DNA from: Musa acuminata AAA Group
Lineage: Eukaryota; Streptophyta; Magnoliopsida; Zingiberales; Musaceae
DNA length: 64,000 nucleotides
Direction: 5' to 3'
Assembly: GCF_036884655.1 (NCBI RefSeq)
Contig: NC_088340.1
Span: 1,068,001 to 1,132,000, forward strand
Each line of letters opens with the position of its first letter. Within the stretch, counting starts at the first letter, position 1. Positions 1 through 12,630 of this stretch are shown here, in pieces. The translations under genes and the position numbers were made by a program. The notes beneath the pieces are model-generated. The model was not told the DNA's origin. It searched no databases and saw only the letters and a list, made by a program, of their open reading frames with translations.

Positions 1-1430
1 AATAGCATAACATGATGACATAAAAGATGAAAATAAAGGTCCAACAAATCAAGCAAAAACATGCATAGAAAATGGGGAATCGAGTATTACTAGTTTGAAG
101 CAGGATCACCTACAGGAGTGATGCAATTTAAGAGAGAAAAGTGAGTGACAAGGAAGCATTTTGCAAAATTTGATCAGGCTGTTCATAGACAAATGATTAC
201 AAATAAATTGATGCAGGAAATTGTATACAAGAGTTGGCATGGAGTTTGGTCCAAACCCAATTTCACAAGAAGCAACACAAGGCTATTTTAACTCACACAA
301 GTCTATGTTATCTAAACCTTAAGTTTGAAACAACAATGTGTCCCTAAAGGCTTCTGCTATCCTGCTTGGGTCAACATCTATATTGCTGAGATATGCCTTT
401 TCTTTACTCTAGATAAAATGCAATTATTTGATCTCATATCGTAACAGTGTTAAGTGCACGAGAGGATCTCCATTCAGGTTTATCATAAAACAACAACAAC
501 AATCATATTTTCTTCAAATATTGGCCCCATCAAGGAGCTAGAACAGCTTTCTTAAGTCAGACAAGCCTATTGTCAAAACCTTACGTTTGAAACAATAATA
601 TGTCCAGAAAGGCTTCTGCTATCCTGCTTAGGTCAACATTACTGAAGATTGTTAGGTCAACACTTGAATAAAATTTATTCAAATAACATATAAACTAAAT
701 TGCTCCTGCATCATGGAGTCAGCTACACATCTTTTCACACCTTGAGCTTGAGCTTTGTGTAAAGCAATATTTGTAGTTAAATTGAGAACATTCACATCTA
801 TCTTATTGTTTTTAGGTCCCCCTCTATTATGGAATGGGAAAAGCAACGTATTATGAAAATGTCATAGTTATAGGTTGAATGGGATAAGCAACTACAACAG
901 CAGAAATTTGGCATCTATTATGAAAATTTCACATTTATATTCTCAGACAAGAAAATTCGTTAGGTTTTTCTCTTCAGAATAATTTATATTTGGTATCTAT
1001 TCCATATACCAAAAGAAATGGCCACATCTTGTAACATTAGTGCATAAATAACACATGGTGCTAAAAAACATAGTAAAATTTGTGTTCGGCATATGAACTA
1101 TGAACATAGTCAAGACAAGTCTCTGCAGCATGTCCAAATGGTCAGTGCCACACAGTGGCCAGACAAGGTTCTCGACCTTCTACAGTTTGTGATCAAGTCT
1201 CTAGAAAGCAGGGAGACACCTACACTGAGACCAAATTTGCAGCCAACAAAGCTAAATAGCAATACAAATACTATGATATTTTAATTACTAGCCAGTATCA
1301 AAAACATCAACCTACAGCCAATGGTTCAAAATCGAACCCTTTTTATCAGAGTTAGCGCGATGAGTAAAAAGGGTAACCAAGCAATATCTATAAGCCAAAA
1401 ATAAAACTTGATGGGTGGATATTACAATAC
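1..1430 (-). other. Intron (and unseen downstream part) of the ASHR1-like gene
   Basis: This stretch follows the exon 2 donor of the ASHR1-like gene. I could not find the next expected exon (the end of the MYND finger) in it. It is AT-rich and contains a direct duplication of about 80 bp (roughly 296-385 and 560-645). A short open frame at 1093-1284 on the plus strand resembles nothing I know. Confidence 0.5.
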
Positions 1431-1928
1431 CTGACACGCAGTCCCGCAGTACCACGCAACCTGACAAGCCGAGCACTTTCTCGAGTCGTTGGAGGCGAAG
1501 CAGCCATCACAACTTGAGCCGCTAGAAGTCTTGTTCGGCGTCGACGCATAGGGTTCCTGGAATATGATCACATCACCTAGAGAAAAACCCTTTGTCAGCA
1601 ATCTTTGATACCATTTGCCCAATTTCAAAAGCTACAAGGATATCACCGAGCGTGTTATGCTATGAAAACCCCTCCGCTTGCATTACCACCGAAGCCAAAA
1701 GAATCAATAACCCAAAGTTGGTCGAGCAGGGTAGAGACTTTTCGTCGAGCACTCGTTGATCAAAGATGAATCTAGTACCAAGTGATGGACTAGTACAAGA
1801 GACGGACGGGAAAGAAGCGGAGACTCACCAGGAGCGAAGTCGCGGGTGGTGATCAGCCCCCGGCCTTTGCCCGGAATCGAGGCGACCGCCAAGCCGCGGG
1901 CCGCAAGCGCGCTCTGCAACTCCTCCAT
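1431..1928 (-). CDS. ASHR1: ASHR1-like SET/MYND protein lysine methyltransferase, 5' part only
   Basis: Two coding exons are visible on the minus strand. Exon 1 is 1928-1829 (start MEELQSALAARG) and exon 2 is 1576-1431. The donor at 1828 (GTGAGT) and acceptor at 1577 join in frame to give ...TTRDFAPG-DVIIFQEPYA. Exon 2 carries the start of a MYND zinc finger (CDGCF, then CSACQVAWYCGTACQ) and ends at a GTATTG donor. The N-terminal half-SET, then MYND order is that of plant ASHR1 (SMYD-like) proteins, which are predicted lysine methyltransferases. About 80 residues are present of roughly 480 expected. The rest of the SET domain and the C-terminal helical region must lie left of position 1. Long upstream in-frame sequence has no family similarity, so I chose the ATG at 1928. 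Confidence 0.85.
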
Positions 1929-2199
1929 CCACCCCGTATCGAAGCGTCGATCCTCTTCTTCTTCTAGCGCCGTGTGGTGCCTCTTCGCTGTGCTACAGCC
2001 CCCACCGGAATCACTCTCGGTGCGGCTTCTCCCTGGAGGAGTTTGCCTGCAACCTCTCCGGCCTTTTCTCACCCTATATACAATCGACGCTCGTCGTCGC
2101 CTGGGCTGAGCCAAGCGAGGCCGGGCTGGGCTGGACCTGTAATAACAAGCCCAGCTTGTGCTATGAAACACACTGCCGTCTTATCGGAATGAGGAATGA

Positions 2200-4060
2200 T
2201 CACAAATCATATAAAATTCTTTTTTTCTTTTTTTTTGCTTTTCTACAAAGAAAAGTAACGAAAACAGATTTCGAGATACGATAAATTATCAATTTTTTTT
2301 ATCAACCTTTCAAATCTCATAAACTTAAGATATCCAACTAAACAGGAGTGAATATAATATTTTAATTAAATAGTATAAAAGAGGAGCATGGCATATTTTA
2401 ATACCATCTCATGTGACTCATGTCTCGTACATCAAAGTTCGCTATGTCACGACGCACCACTCGTATTGATACGATAGGAGATCGGTATGGACAATATATA
2501 CTTGTCTATTCGGAAGTCCCTATTGTATCATATATCGATACATCGATATGTATTGTATCAATGGTCAATACATTCATATGGATCGATAAGATAAATCATG
2601 ATATTAACAATGAACTTTCACGAATAAAAAGAAAAACTAATCATGTTAAGATAAATATTTATCTTCAATCAAATTCGACTTGTTGCATCATCGTCAACAA
2701 AATATCAACTACTATGTCAACGTGTGTTCAATAAAAAATATTTTAAAAATATTTTCTTATGTGAAATATTTCTCATGACCGTTAATAGTAAAAAAAAACC
2801 GAGTATAAAATAAAAATCAATTCACCTTAAGAATTGACTTGAATATTTGAGAAATCATATCGAAAATTCGTTTAATATCGATCTTGATGTAAGTCAACCT
2901 CATATCAAACACCCGGTGGATCATAAGACTCTTAAAGCAAGTCGAGTTTGAAACTGAGTCGGATTAGTCGAAGTAACAAAATAATGAAGAAAATAAGAAA
3001 AACAAATCAGAATAATTCAACATTGTAAGGAAAAAAGAAATAAATAAAGAAGTAATGCAAAGACAAAAACAAGTGATTAAAACCAAAAGACCCTCTCAAA
3101 AATATTCCTTAGACGGCTTCATTTAATATCTACTCGCAAAATATCACTCTCATAGAAACGTTGTGCCATCTAATACAGATCTATCTATAAGGAAGAAAAC
3201 AAGCTTCCGATGGACTAACACACGAATGAACTACCCATCAAAACATGAGCATCCGAACAGAATACTTCATTTGACAAGCAAAGGATGAACAACATGGCTC
3301 ATCTCCGAACAATGACGCAATAAAAGATGTAATATTAGTCTGCTAATGCATAGCTCCAATGCTAGTGTTCTAATGATTCCAAGTTTCTCAGACAATGATA
3401 AGTCCTTTTCATCCAATCCGTAGAATCCTTCTGCATGCAATGAAGCATAGTCTACGCAATGAACAGCGTTTCAAAGACAATACACACGCAAGGTGTCTTG
3501 ATCTTTTCTTCCTCTGTGCACTTCCTTGTAGTTGGTCCTTGTAAGGATTTGATTTAGCAGCAGCCTTACAGTCCCTCATGAACATATTATATTCCAGCTA
3601 AAAGTAGGTCTTAAATGCACCACATGAGAAGTGTTTGATCTTTTCTTCCTCCTTTCTTACTCACAGTTGGAATTGATGCCTCCTCCTTACCACGCCTGCA
3701 CTGCCAAAGCTGCAAAGGAAAAAGGATCGAAAGGACATATGGATGCTCTGAACATGAGCATATGGAGAGTGCAACCATGTTTTAGAGATCATATCTTGAA
3801 TGCTATAAAGAAGCTATCAGTAGTAAATGCAGCCAAACACTATATCACTGTTGAGAACCAAGAAGCAGATGAGCCTCTTTCATCACCAGACATAGGTACA
3901 AAGATCACTTCAAGAAAACTCCAAATGGGAGACAGCACATAAAACGCCATTATTCACTATAGGGCACAGTTGTCTTAGCAACTTGAGATCTTATTATATA
4001 GTCACATAGTTTTACACAAAGGTTCGTCTTAGTTAAATTAAGAATATTGAACGGGATTAT
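2200..4060. other. AT-rich intergenic DNA with one unrecognised open frame
   Basis: I see no recognisable gene. A 103-codon open frame at 3631-3942 (plus) has fairly balanced composition but no motif I recognise. The rest is AT-rich with short homopolymer runs. Confidence 0.4.
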
Positions 4061-4213
4061 ATATTTTTTATTAATAAAATTATCTATTTTTTTATTTTTT
4101 AAAACATAAATTTAAAATGTTTGAATGATATTTTTTTTAAAAAAATAGTCTTCTTTCAATAGATATATTCATTTTTTGTTCTCTCGATTGATACTTCTTT
4201 TTTTCTTCTGATA

Positions 4214-4789
4214 TCCGAGTTATTATAGGGTTTTAAAATAATGTTATAATGTTTTTCTTATTCATATAAAAAAAATACTATATCCTCAACAAAAAAAACA
4301 CTGTAAATGAGTCCTAATATAAATTATTGTGTTATTTCCATTGCATACTATGTCAATAAATTGATATTGATATAATTTATATTAAGATGTTTGATACAAG
4401 TTATAAAAAGTCAATTATGATGTTTTGGAATGTTGTTACCGTGTTTTTATTCATATACAAAAAAAAACATTATATTTGAATAAAAAATATTGTAAATGGT
4501 TCATGATACAAATTCTTATATATCTTTTTATTTTATACAATATCAACAAATAGATATGAACATAATTTGCATTGAGGTGCTTGATACAAGTCATAAAAAA
4601 TTATTTACGATGTTTTGGTACATACGAAAAATATTATATCTCAACACAAAAATACAATAAGTGAGTCACGATATAAATTATTGTGATTATTTTTGTTGCC
4701 TAATATGTCAATAAATGAATATAAACATAATCGATACATGTTATAAAAAATCAATTACACTATTTTAAAATGCCATTACATTGTTTTTG

Positions 4790-4875
<86 letters not shown>

Positions 4876-5225
4876 ACATTGAGGTGTTTGATGCAAGTTA
4901 TAAAAAGTCAATTGCACTATTTTGAAACGTTGTTATATTATTTTCGTTGATATGTATAAAATATTATTTTTTTCAATAAAAAAAATACTATAAAGGGGTT
5001 ATCATACAAATTCTTGTGAAACTTTTCATTTATACAATATCGATAAATGGAGAGCGATATAATTTACATAGAGATATTTGATACAATTTTGAAACATTGT
5101 TATAATATTTTTTTTTTATACAAAAAAATATTATATAAAAATAGAAAAATATTATAAATATATTATCAAACAATTCTTTTTATTCTTTTGAATGCATACA
5201 ATGCCAATAATAGATAAGTGCATTT
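4214..5225. repeat. Degenerate tandem array, about 160-195-bp units, with an internal (AT)n tract
   Basis: The motif 'tttgatacaagttataaaaagtcaatt' and its variants recur near 4393, 4587, 4730, 4890 and 5080. Each copy is followed by a 'ttttgaaacgttgtta'-like segment, an A-rich stretch and a 'caatatcaataaat' segment. Spacing is about 145-195 bp, giving five or six diverged copies. The AT dinucleotide tract at 4794-4870 interrupts one copy. Confidence 0.6.
4794..4870. repeat. (AT)n microsatellite
   Basis: A nearly pure AT dinucleotide tract of about 77 bp, lying inside the degenerate tandem array. Confidence 0.95.
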
Positions 5226-6279
5226 TATATTTCAGCATATGTGTCTATATATAGAACCTTGTTCCACGTAAGTTTATTATTTCATAATATTTTTTATTTT
5301 TGAGATACAACATTGTTAACACTTTGATACCATGGACTGGACTGAGAATTGGTATGGTTTGATCTTATCTCGAAGACTTATGGTTTTCCAGGAATGTTCT
5401 TGTGATGGTTAAGTGAGAAGGTTAGTGTTGGATAGAAGCTAGCATGAGCAGTTCCGAGGTAGTCTTTGTGCTTCTAAGGTTGCTCAAAAACAAAAAGGCT
5501 ACAATGAGTTTTGATCTCCTCGAGGGCCCTACACAATAGGTCGATGTTTGAGGGGTGAGACTTTTCAACCCGATCCCTCCAACACTCGGATTAGTGATTG
5601 GAGTGAGAACTATTTTGGGGCTTCGAGTTCCGTCCCTATTCAAGCATTAAGGATCGATTTTTATATCTACAAAGCCGGTAGGAAGGGATTGTCGATGACA
5701 AGGACTACTCGTACGTCCTTCTGTGACGTATTCAAGTGGACGATCGATCCGTATGGCTCCTGCGACATGGCACCTACAGAGAACGACAAATGAAGTGTTG
5801 TCTGCCAATCTTATAATTTGATAGCGTTGAGCTCAAACGATTTTTTGTGGGCTATTACTCGTAAATGCCAACGAGGGAAGGAGCGCTAGTGACCTCGTCT
5901 TATCTTTCATCTCAGTTCCTTAGCGCTGGTGGTGAGTTGTGATTGATGTTGAAATATTTTATATCAAATATATTTTGTATATAAATTATGATCAAATACA
6001 TTTATTGACATTGTATGTAACAGAAAAATAAAAAAAAAAATATATCATGGCTCTTATAGTGTTTTTCTAATAATATTTTGAAACACTATAACAACTTGGA
6101 TCTGATCGATCAATAGGGTGTAAAAAGGAACTATTTTATTATGACGAGTGAGACATATTTAGGATATTAGAGTGAAAAAAAATCATCGGATAACTAAAAA
6201 GGAGATGCACCTCCCAGGAAAAATTCAAAAATAAAGACTTTTTGGAAAAATTAATAAAAAATATTTAAGTTTTTCTTTG

Positions 6280-7430
6280 AAAGGTATAAGACTCGTTTGG
6301 GAGCATAAAAAAGCTGATAACAATAACAAAACCATAATATTGCTCGCTATTAAGCTCTATAAAAGAATAATATATTTGATTAAATCAAAAGTATTTAAGT
6401 TTTTATTAAAATGAATAAGAAAGATTCATAAAACACTCTAAAAAAATTATAAATCATTCTCTTATATATGATTTTTTTTAGGACTATAGATATAAAGGAG
6501 AACTGAATTGATTTATATAAAAAAAACGAAAATAGCTAAAAACAAATTGCTATTATTAATTTGTACTTAAATACTTACAATTAGTCATTTGAAATCATCA
6601 ACCTTTACGTGGGTTCCAACTCACCTAATGGACTTCACGCCCCCGATTACTTCCGCATTCATCTCCTGCGCGCCCCATACACCGTATTCTCTCGCTTGGA
6701 CGATCGCCGTCCTCCGCGTGGAAGACGAAACGTTGGCTTAGACACGCTTCCTTATCTTATTTGTTCTTTACAATACGCGTGCAATAAGAAGATGCAGCTG
6801 ATCGGTCAAGGACACGATGATGCCCTATTGACCATCAGTTGTCCGACATCCCGTACGAGACGCATACGATTCCGCGTGCTCTTTGTCCGCGTGGCAGCTA
6901 ACCGAAGGAACTCAACGTTGTCTTGGTGTTATCGACTTGTATCCCATCCCACACAAGAATAGGCTGATCGAAAGCGTAGGAGAGCTGCTTGGCCCAGAAC
7001 AGAAAGCAGCACTATTCAAGACGTGTCAATCTTTTATTGACAGAGTTCGATTCCTAGACCACTAGTACCGCGACACATACTGACCGATTCCAAACTCTAT
7101 CCAAAGCATAGTAGCTGAACAGGCTCCAGGCGGTCGCTCTCGGGTAATCTCACTGCGGAAACCGGACTCGATAAAACACAGACAGACGCCCCCTTCTCGG
7201 GGAATGTCGTCGGTGGGATGACGCCAGCATCCTACGGACGATTGCATGCAATCACTACGCAGACAAGCTTCCGCCGTCCATATTGTAGATAGACGGCTGA
7301 CGATCATCCGCATTCATTTTCTACGCGGCTAGAGACGTGGGACCCAGCGGAGATAGCCGCGACTGGGATTTTTATATACGTTATTAAGACTCGAATCCAA
7401 GAGGACGACCAGGTCGACTCCCGCAGTCGG
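6280..7430. other. Intergenic DNA upstream of the PMT2-like gene
   Basis: The first 320 bp are AT-rich. From about 6600 the sequence becomes GC-balanced and holds short open frames on both strands, none recognisable. The last few hundred bases before 7430 probably include the promoter of the PMT2-like gene, but I cannot point to a clear TATA box. Confidence 0.4.
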
Positions 7431-8256
7431 TTTCGCCCGATCGAATCGAGGGTTTCGGCATCCTCGGGGAAAACGCAGGCGACGAGGTCGGCTTGGAGCT
7501 GTCTTGGTCGATCCCGGATCCACTTCTTCGGTTGGCGTTGGAATCGGTAAGACGCCTTTTCGAACTCCACCATTGTTGTTCCTCTCTCTCTCTTCGTTCG
7601 ATTCGTTTTTTCTCTTCTTCTTTGCTGAGTCATGCTGATCTTCTTTCGTTTTATTGCCGCGGCCGCTCGAATTTGAGCTGCTTGAGAGAGAATTTTAGAG
7701 CGTGGTGCTTGGATCTTGTTGGTTTGTGGAGTGGAAGTGGGAATTAGTGGTGTTTTAGTGATTTGGATTTCCAGAGCTGGGTTCACTTAGACAGGAATTC
7801 TATTGCTAGATTTTGGGGATTTTGTCTTAAAGAAGCTGCCTTCAGAGTTGTTCTTGCGTTTAGCTCGTTCATGAAATTAAATGTGGTTTGGCTCCTCGGG
7901 GCATATGCTTGCCGCTTCAGTGAAGGGCTTCACTATTGGTAGAGAAAAATTACATCTTGGGATACATGCCTTTCGCATACGTGTTATATGTTAATCTGGA
8001 GATCTTTTAGACGTCATTAGTTTCTTGTTAGCTCTTGCAATCTGTTGCTGAAGAGTTATGTTGTGTCTCTTTTGTGTGTGTTTTTCTTAGCACAAATTTA
8101 AGTTAGATCAGTATGATTTTGCGTGTATGTGTGTGTGAGCAGATCCATTTTTGTTCTTCGACTTCATTTTTGCTGGTAAAAGATGATAGAAGTCTAATTT
8201 TAACTGGAATTTGGATCGGTTCTAATAATCTAGGAAATATTTTTCAGGCACACGGA

Positions 8257-11200
8257 ATGGCTATAAAGTCGAGTTCAGGAGAGGGAAGGACCAGGAGCTC
8301 ATTAACCATAATTATTGTGGTCGGCCTCTGTTGCTTTTTCTATGTTTTGGGTGCATGGCAGAGGAGTGGTTTTGGGAGGGGTGATAGTATTGCACTACAG
8401 GTTACTCAGCAGACAGAATGCACAATTTCACCGAATCTAAACTTTGAGACCCACCATGGTGGATCAGGCAGCCTTAGTGATCTTGGTGATTCAGTAGTCA
8501 AGACATTTGAGGCGTGCCATGACCGTTACACTGATTACACTCCTTGCCAGGATCAAAAGCGGGCCATGACCTTCCCACGAGAGAACATGATCTACAGAGA
8601 GAGACATTGCCCGCTTGATAAGGAGAAACTGTATTGTCTTATACCAGCACCTAAGGGATATGTTGCCCCTTTTCCATGGCCTAAGAGCCGTGATTATGTT
8701 CCCTATGCTAATGTCCCATACAAGAGCTTGACAGTCGAGAAGGCTGTTCAGAATTGGGTTCAGTATGAGGGCAATGTATTCAGGTTTCCCGGCGGAGGAA
8801 CGCAGTTCCCACAAGGCGCAGACAAATATATAGACCAACTTGCATCTGTTATTCCAATTGCTAATGGAACTGTCAGAACTGCATTAGACACTGGTTGCGG
8901 GGTATGCTATAACTAATCGTTTAATCCTCTTTTTTTATCGATTCATTTTAATTGTGCAAGACTTTTATTTTGGAAACTTTTAGTCATTGCATTAATGATA
9001 AAATTTGTCATTAATTGTTCATAGGTTGCTAGTTGGGGTGCTTATTTGTTGAAAAGGAATGTGTTAGCCATGTCGTTTGCACCAAGGGACTCTCACGAGG
9101 CACAGGTACAGTTCGCGCTAGAACGAGGTGTTCCTGCTGTTATTGGTGTCCTTGGCTCAATTAAGCTTCCATACCCATCTAGAGCCTTTGATATGGCTCA
9201 CTGTTCAAGGTGCTTGATTCCGTGGGGTGCAAATGGTGAGAGCTAATGTTTCTTCTTTTTTATTCGTTGATTTGCTCTTGGCGAAACTCCATTCTCTGAT
9301 TTGTTCTGGCCATATTTCTAACACTTTTTTGGTATTTTCTCTCGTCAGATGGAATTTACATGATGGAGGTGGATAGGGTTCTCAGGCCTGGTGGTTATTG
9401 GGTACTTTCAGGCCCGCCAATTAACTGGAAGAGTAACTATCAGGCATGGCAGCGTACAAAAGAGGATCTTTCAGAGGAACAAGAGAAGATAGAGGAAATC
9501 GCTAAACTTCTTTGCTGGGAAAAGGTTTCCGAGAAGGGAGAAATCGCCATTTGGAGGAAGAGAATCAATGCTGAATCCTGCCCTGGAAGGCAAGATGAAA
9601 ACCCCATAAATGTATGCAAAGCAACAAACCCTGATGATGTTTGGTAGGTTATATTTCTTCTCCCACCATTGCAATTTTTTATCAGATATAAATTTTTTGT
9701 CAGATAATTTTTTTTCTATTTTAATTTTCTCACTAAGCTGATTTGATGTTGTTACCAGGGAAATTTCCCTTAATAGAACTATTTCCACTCATCTGGTCCT
9801 ACCTGTAAAGTCCTTAAATTGTGATACGCATTACTTATATATTTGTTGCCATCTAAAGTAATATGAATCGACAGGCTAACTTAAACTAGACACAGATATC
9901 AAAATAAATTTGCTGATGTTATTGAACGTGAACCAGTTTAGAGTTCACTGCTTCTGAGTGATGTGCAGTGGTTTAGAGACCCACAGATGAAACTCAAAAA
10001 AGATACCCACGTGATCCAACCATCAATCTTACACCTGCTATGTAGCACACTATTTTGATCTTTTATCTTCCCATTTTATGCTGACTAAGTTGTCTTTATT
10101 TAGTTTCCTTTGTGGGTGACTAAAGCACTTCTTGTAAATGGTAACTGCAATATATAGCGTGCACTCCAATTAGTTTCTTCTCTATTGTAATATTTGAGTA
10201 GTTCCAGTAAAATGAGATAATCAATCTCAAAAATTTGAACAATAAATTGTGAACATTTTCTGTGTTTCTCCAAGTTGCCTTTGTATTAGATATTTTTTCT
10301 GTAGCATTTAACACGTTTTGGTGATCTTAGGTACAAGAAGATGGAATCTTGTGTTAACCAATATCCTGAAGTTAGTAGTGCTGAAGAGGTTGCAGGAGGT
10401 GAATTGAAGCCATTCCCTCAAAGGCTAAAAGCTATTCCACCTAGAATAGCTAGTGGTTCTGTGCCTGATTTCTCAGTCAAATCTTATCAAGGAGATGTCA
10501 AACTGTGGCAAAAGCATGTTAAAGCTTATAAGAAAATCAATAAGTTACTTGACACGGGAAGGTACCGCAACATAATGGATATGAATGCAGGTTTGGGTAG
10601 CTTTGCAGCAGCAATTGAGTCTCCAAAATTATGGGTGATGAATGTTGTTCCTACAATTGCTGAGATGTCTACATTAGGTGTTATTTATGACCGTGGGTTA
10701 ATCGGCATATATCATGACTGGTATGTGTTTGCTTAATGTTTCTTTTTAAGAATGTAGACACTCAAACGAAACAAGCTGAATACTCACAATACTAAAGAAT
10801 TTCCTTTTGCTGTCAAATTTTCTGAGCTTGCTCAAATTGTAAATTTCCTCTTTTTACTTATTATGATTTAACCGTCATCCTTAAAGTTATTAGGTGCCAT
10901 CCTCCTTGATGACTTCTCTATGAAATAGCCACTTCAGTAGTCTTTCATTATCGTTTGCTAGATTGTGTTTTATACTTTGTTTCAACACCTCTGGTATTTG
11001 ATCTCCTGCCTTCCATTTTTAACTCTTTTGCTTCTTGGTTTAGGTGCGAAGCTTTTTCAACTTACCCAAGGACATATGATCTCATACATGCCAATGGTGT
11101 TTTCAGCTTGTACCGGAACAAGTAAGTTAATGCTGGGTTTTGGTTCACTATGTAATCACATGATGGTCTATTCATTTGCATCTGGTGCATCAATTTTTCA

Positions 11201-11467
11201 GATTCTCTTATATGTTTATGCAATTATACCAGGTGCAAAATGGAAGACATTCTTCTTGAGATGGACCGAATTTTGCGTCCAGAGGGTGCAGTCATATTCC
11301 GTGATGATGTGGATGTCTTGATTAAGGTAAAGAAGATCGTCGGTGGCATGAGATGGAACATTAAGTTGGTCGACCATGAGGATGGCCCCCTTGTTCCGGA
11401 GAAGATATTGGTCGCCGTAAAGCAGTACTGGGTCGGTGGAAACAAAAGTAAGAAAGACAAGCATTGA
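8257..11467 (+). CDS. PMT2: PMT2-like putative S-adenosylmethionine-dependent methyltransferase (DUF248)
   Basis: Six coding exons are visible: 8257-8901, 9025-9235, 9349-9643, 10331-10720, 11044-11121 and 11233-11467. All introns are GT-AG and in phase, giving 617 residues against about 616 for Arabidopsis PMT2. The protein begins [15 protein letters not shown] and has one membrane anchor at about residues 15-35 (type II, Golgi-like). The N-terminal SAM-binding motif [15 protein letters not shown] straddles the first coding junction. The plant-specific blocks [50 protein letters not shown] and [13 protein letters not shown] are all present, as is the C-terminal end [14 protein letters not shown]. 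The family is thought to methylate wall polysaccharides such as pectin in the Golgi; this role is known for relatives and inferred here. A 5' UTR intron probably spans 7547-8247 (GTAAGA...TTTTCAG), so the start codon lies 9 bases into the second exon. Confidence 0.95.
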
Positions 11468-11469
11468 GG

Positions 11470-12020
11470 GATGCTGCTGGTCCCAGAAGTCGGCATCATT
11501 TCCACGTAATTTGATCCTTGATCCAGCTTTAATTCCTGCAATGCCACCATCAAATGGCTCCTCAATTTCATCAGCCAACTTCAAACAAGGGAGAATTCTT
11601 TAGCTGGAGTTCTTGTAACAATGTTTTGTTTGCTTAGAGGCCTTAAGCTTTTCCTATCAGAACTCCCTTTTATTTGTAATGATGAAGTTGCCATCATTAC
11701 TTCTGGTGTTTCCTCTTCGTTGGTAGATTGTCATGAAGAAGAGATCTGTGGTTTTTGGCTGCGATGTTGCTTCTACTGACTATGAGGTTCTAGTCCAAGA
11801 TTATTATAGGTTTCGTTATATTTTCTATTGTCATTATGTGTGAACGAGAAAGCTACAGGACTATGTATTAATGAGTGCTGACATGATGTCGCAGTTGAAT
11901 ATAACAAGGAGGTTCTGTAATTACTTTTATGTCAATCAAACAATCTTACATGTAATTATTTTATAAGCTGTGGACTTGGTCAACACGCAGTCTCTATTGT
12001 CTAAGTCTATGCCTGACATG

Positions 12021-12087
<67 letters not shown>

Positions 12088-12540
12088 CTCTTTTTGGCCA
12101 CACTAATTAGAAAAGAGTTCTTTTAGGATTGAAAATAATTACTATAAGAATAATTCATTTACTTATTTTTAAAGGATATAAAAATAAAACAACTCTTTCA
12201 TCTATATAAGCTGACTCAAAGCATATTCTTTGGTCAACGGGATGAACCTTGGAAAGCTGTATGCCAAACCATGCAACCATGATCCAAGAGGTCAATTGAC
12301 CCAATCTCTCTACAGTACAACTCAACCAACCCTCTTCGTGTAATCGGTCGAAGAGAAACATTTTCAGGATTGGCAACAGTGGAGAAGTCAAAAACGGGTC
12401 AAGTAAGTTACTTTGACCATTACACGCTTCCTTGAATGGCTGCAAATTATCACTTGAAATCGTGCGTTTTGGACTTGGCCTTCGGTGGTCAAACCTTTTG
12501 TGCCATCAACATGCCGTCCTCTTGGGGATGACAACTCCAT
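11470..12540. other. 3' UTR of the PMT2-like gene, then intergenic DNA
   Basis: The first part is the likely 3' UTR of the PMT2-like gene. A long GA dinucleotide tract follows, then AT-rich DNA leading to the promoter of the sphingoid hydroxylase gene. I see no other gene. Confidence 0.5.
12022..12084. repeat. (GA)n microsatellite
   Basis: A pure GA dinucleotide tract of about 62 bp between two plus-strand genes. Confidence 0.95.
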
Positions 12541-12545
12541 CTCTT

Positions 12546-12552
12546 CTATAAG
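12546..12552 (+). promoter_or_regulatory. Possible TATA box of the SBH gene
   Basis: A CTATAAG motif lies about 80 bp before the start codon at 12631, a usual distance for a plant promoter with a short 5' UTR. This is inferred from position and sequence only. Confidence 0.35.
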
Positions 12553-12630
12553 GATGGCAACACTTGCTCATGGTGCGACAGGCAAAGTCTTAGCTTGAGC
12601 AAGCTATTCAGAGCTAGAGCAGCATCTGCC

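Larger units (their letters stand above)
4060..6270. mobile_element. Candidate foldback-type element with imperfect long inverted ends
   Basis: The left part (about 4060-4420) and the right part (about 5940-6270) are imperfect inverted copies of each other. For example, the reverse complement of the right arm has a 'tacaatgtcaataaatg...' stretch that matches 'tactatgtcaataaattg...' on the left, and both arms share a GTTRTTATAG-GTTT core. On the left side the subterminal unit is amplified into a degenerate tandem array (see 4214-5225). The interior at about 5330-5935 is more GC-balanced and looks like a separate block. I see no transposase. The boundaries are approximate and I did not resolve a target-site duplication. 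Confidence 0.4.

Noticed and set aside
1846..2192. Open frames on the plus strand opposite the ASHR1-like first exon
   Set aside because: They are shadows of the minus-strand exon and its GC-rich 5' UTR, with no family match.
7020..7066. GTTCGATTC motif resembling a tRNA T-arm
   Set aside because: No matching acceptor, D or anticodon arms could be built around it.
6609..7786. Several open frames of 60-160 codons on both strands before the PMT2-like gene
   Set aside because: No motif, no consistent splice chain, and they overlap each other and the likely PMT2 promoter and 5' UTR.
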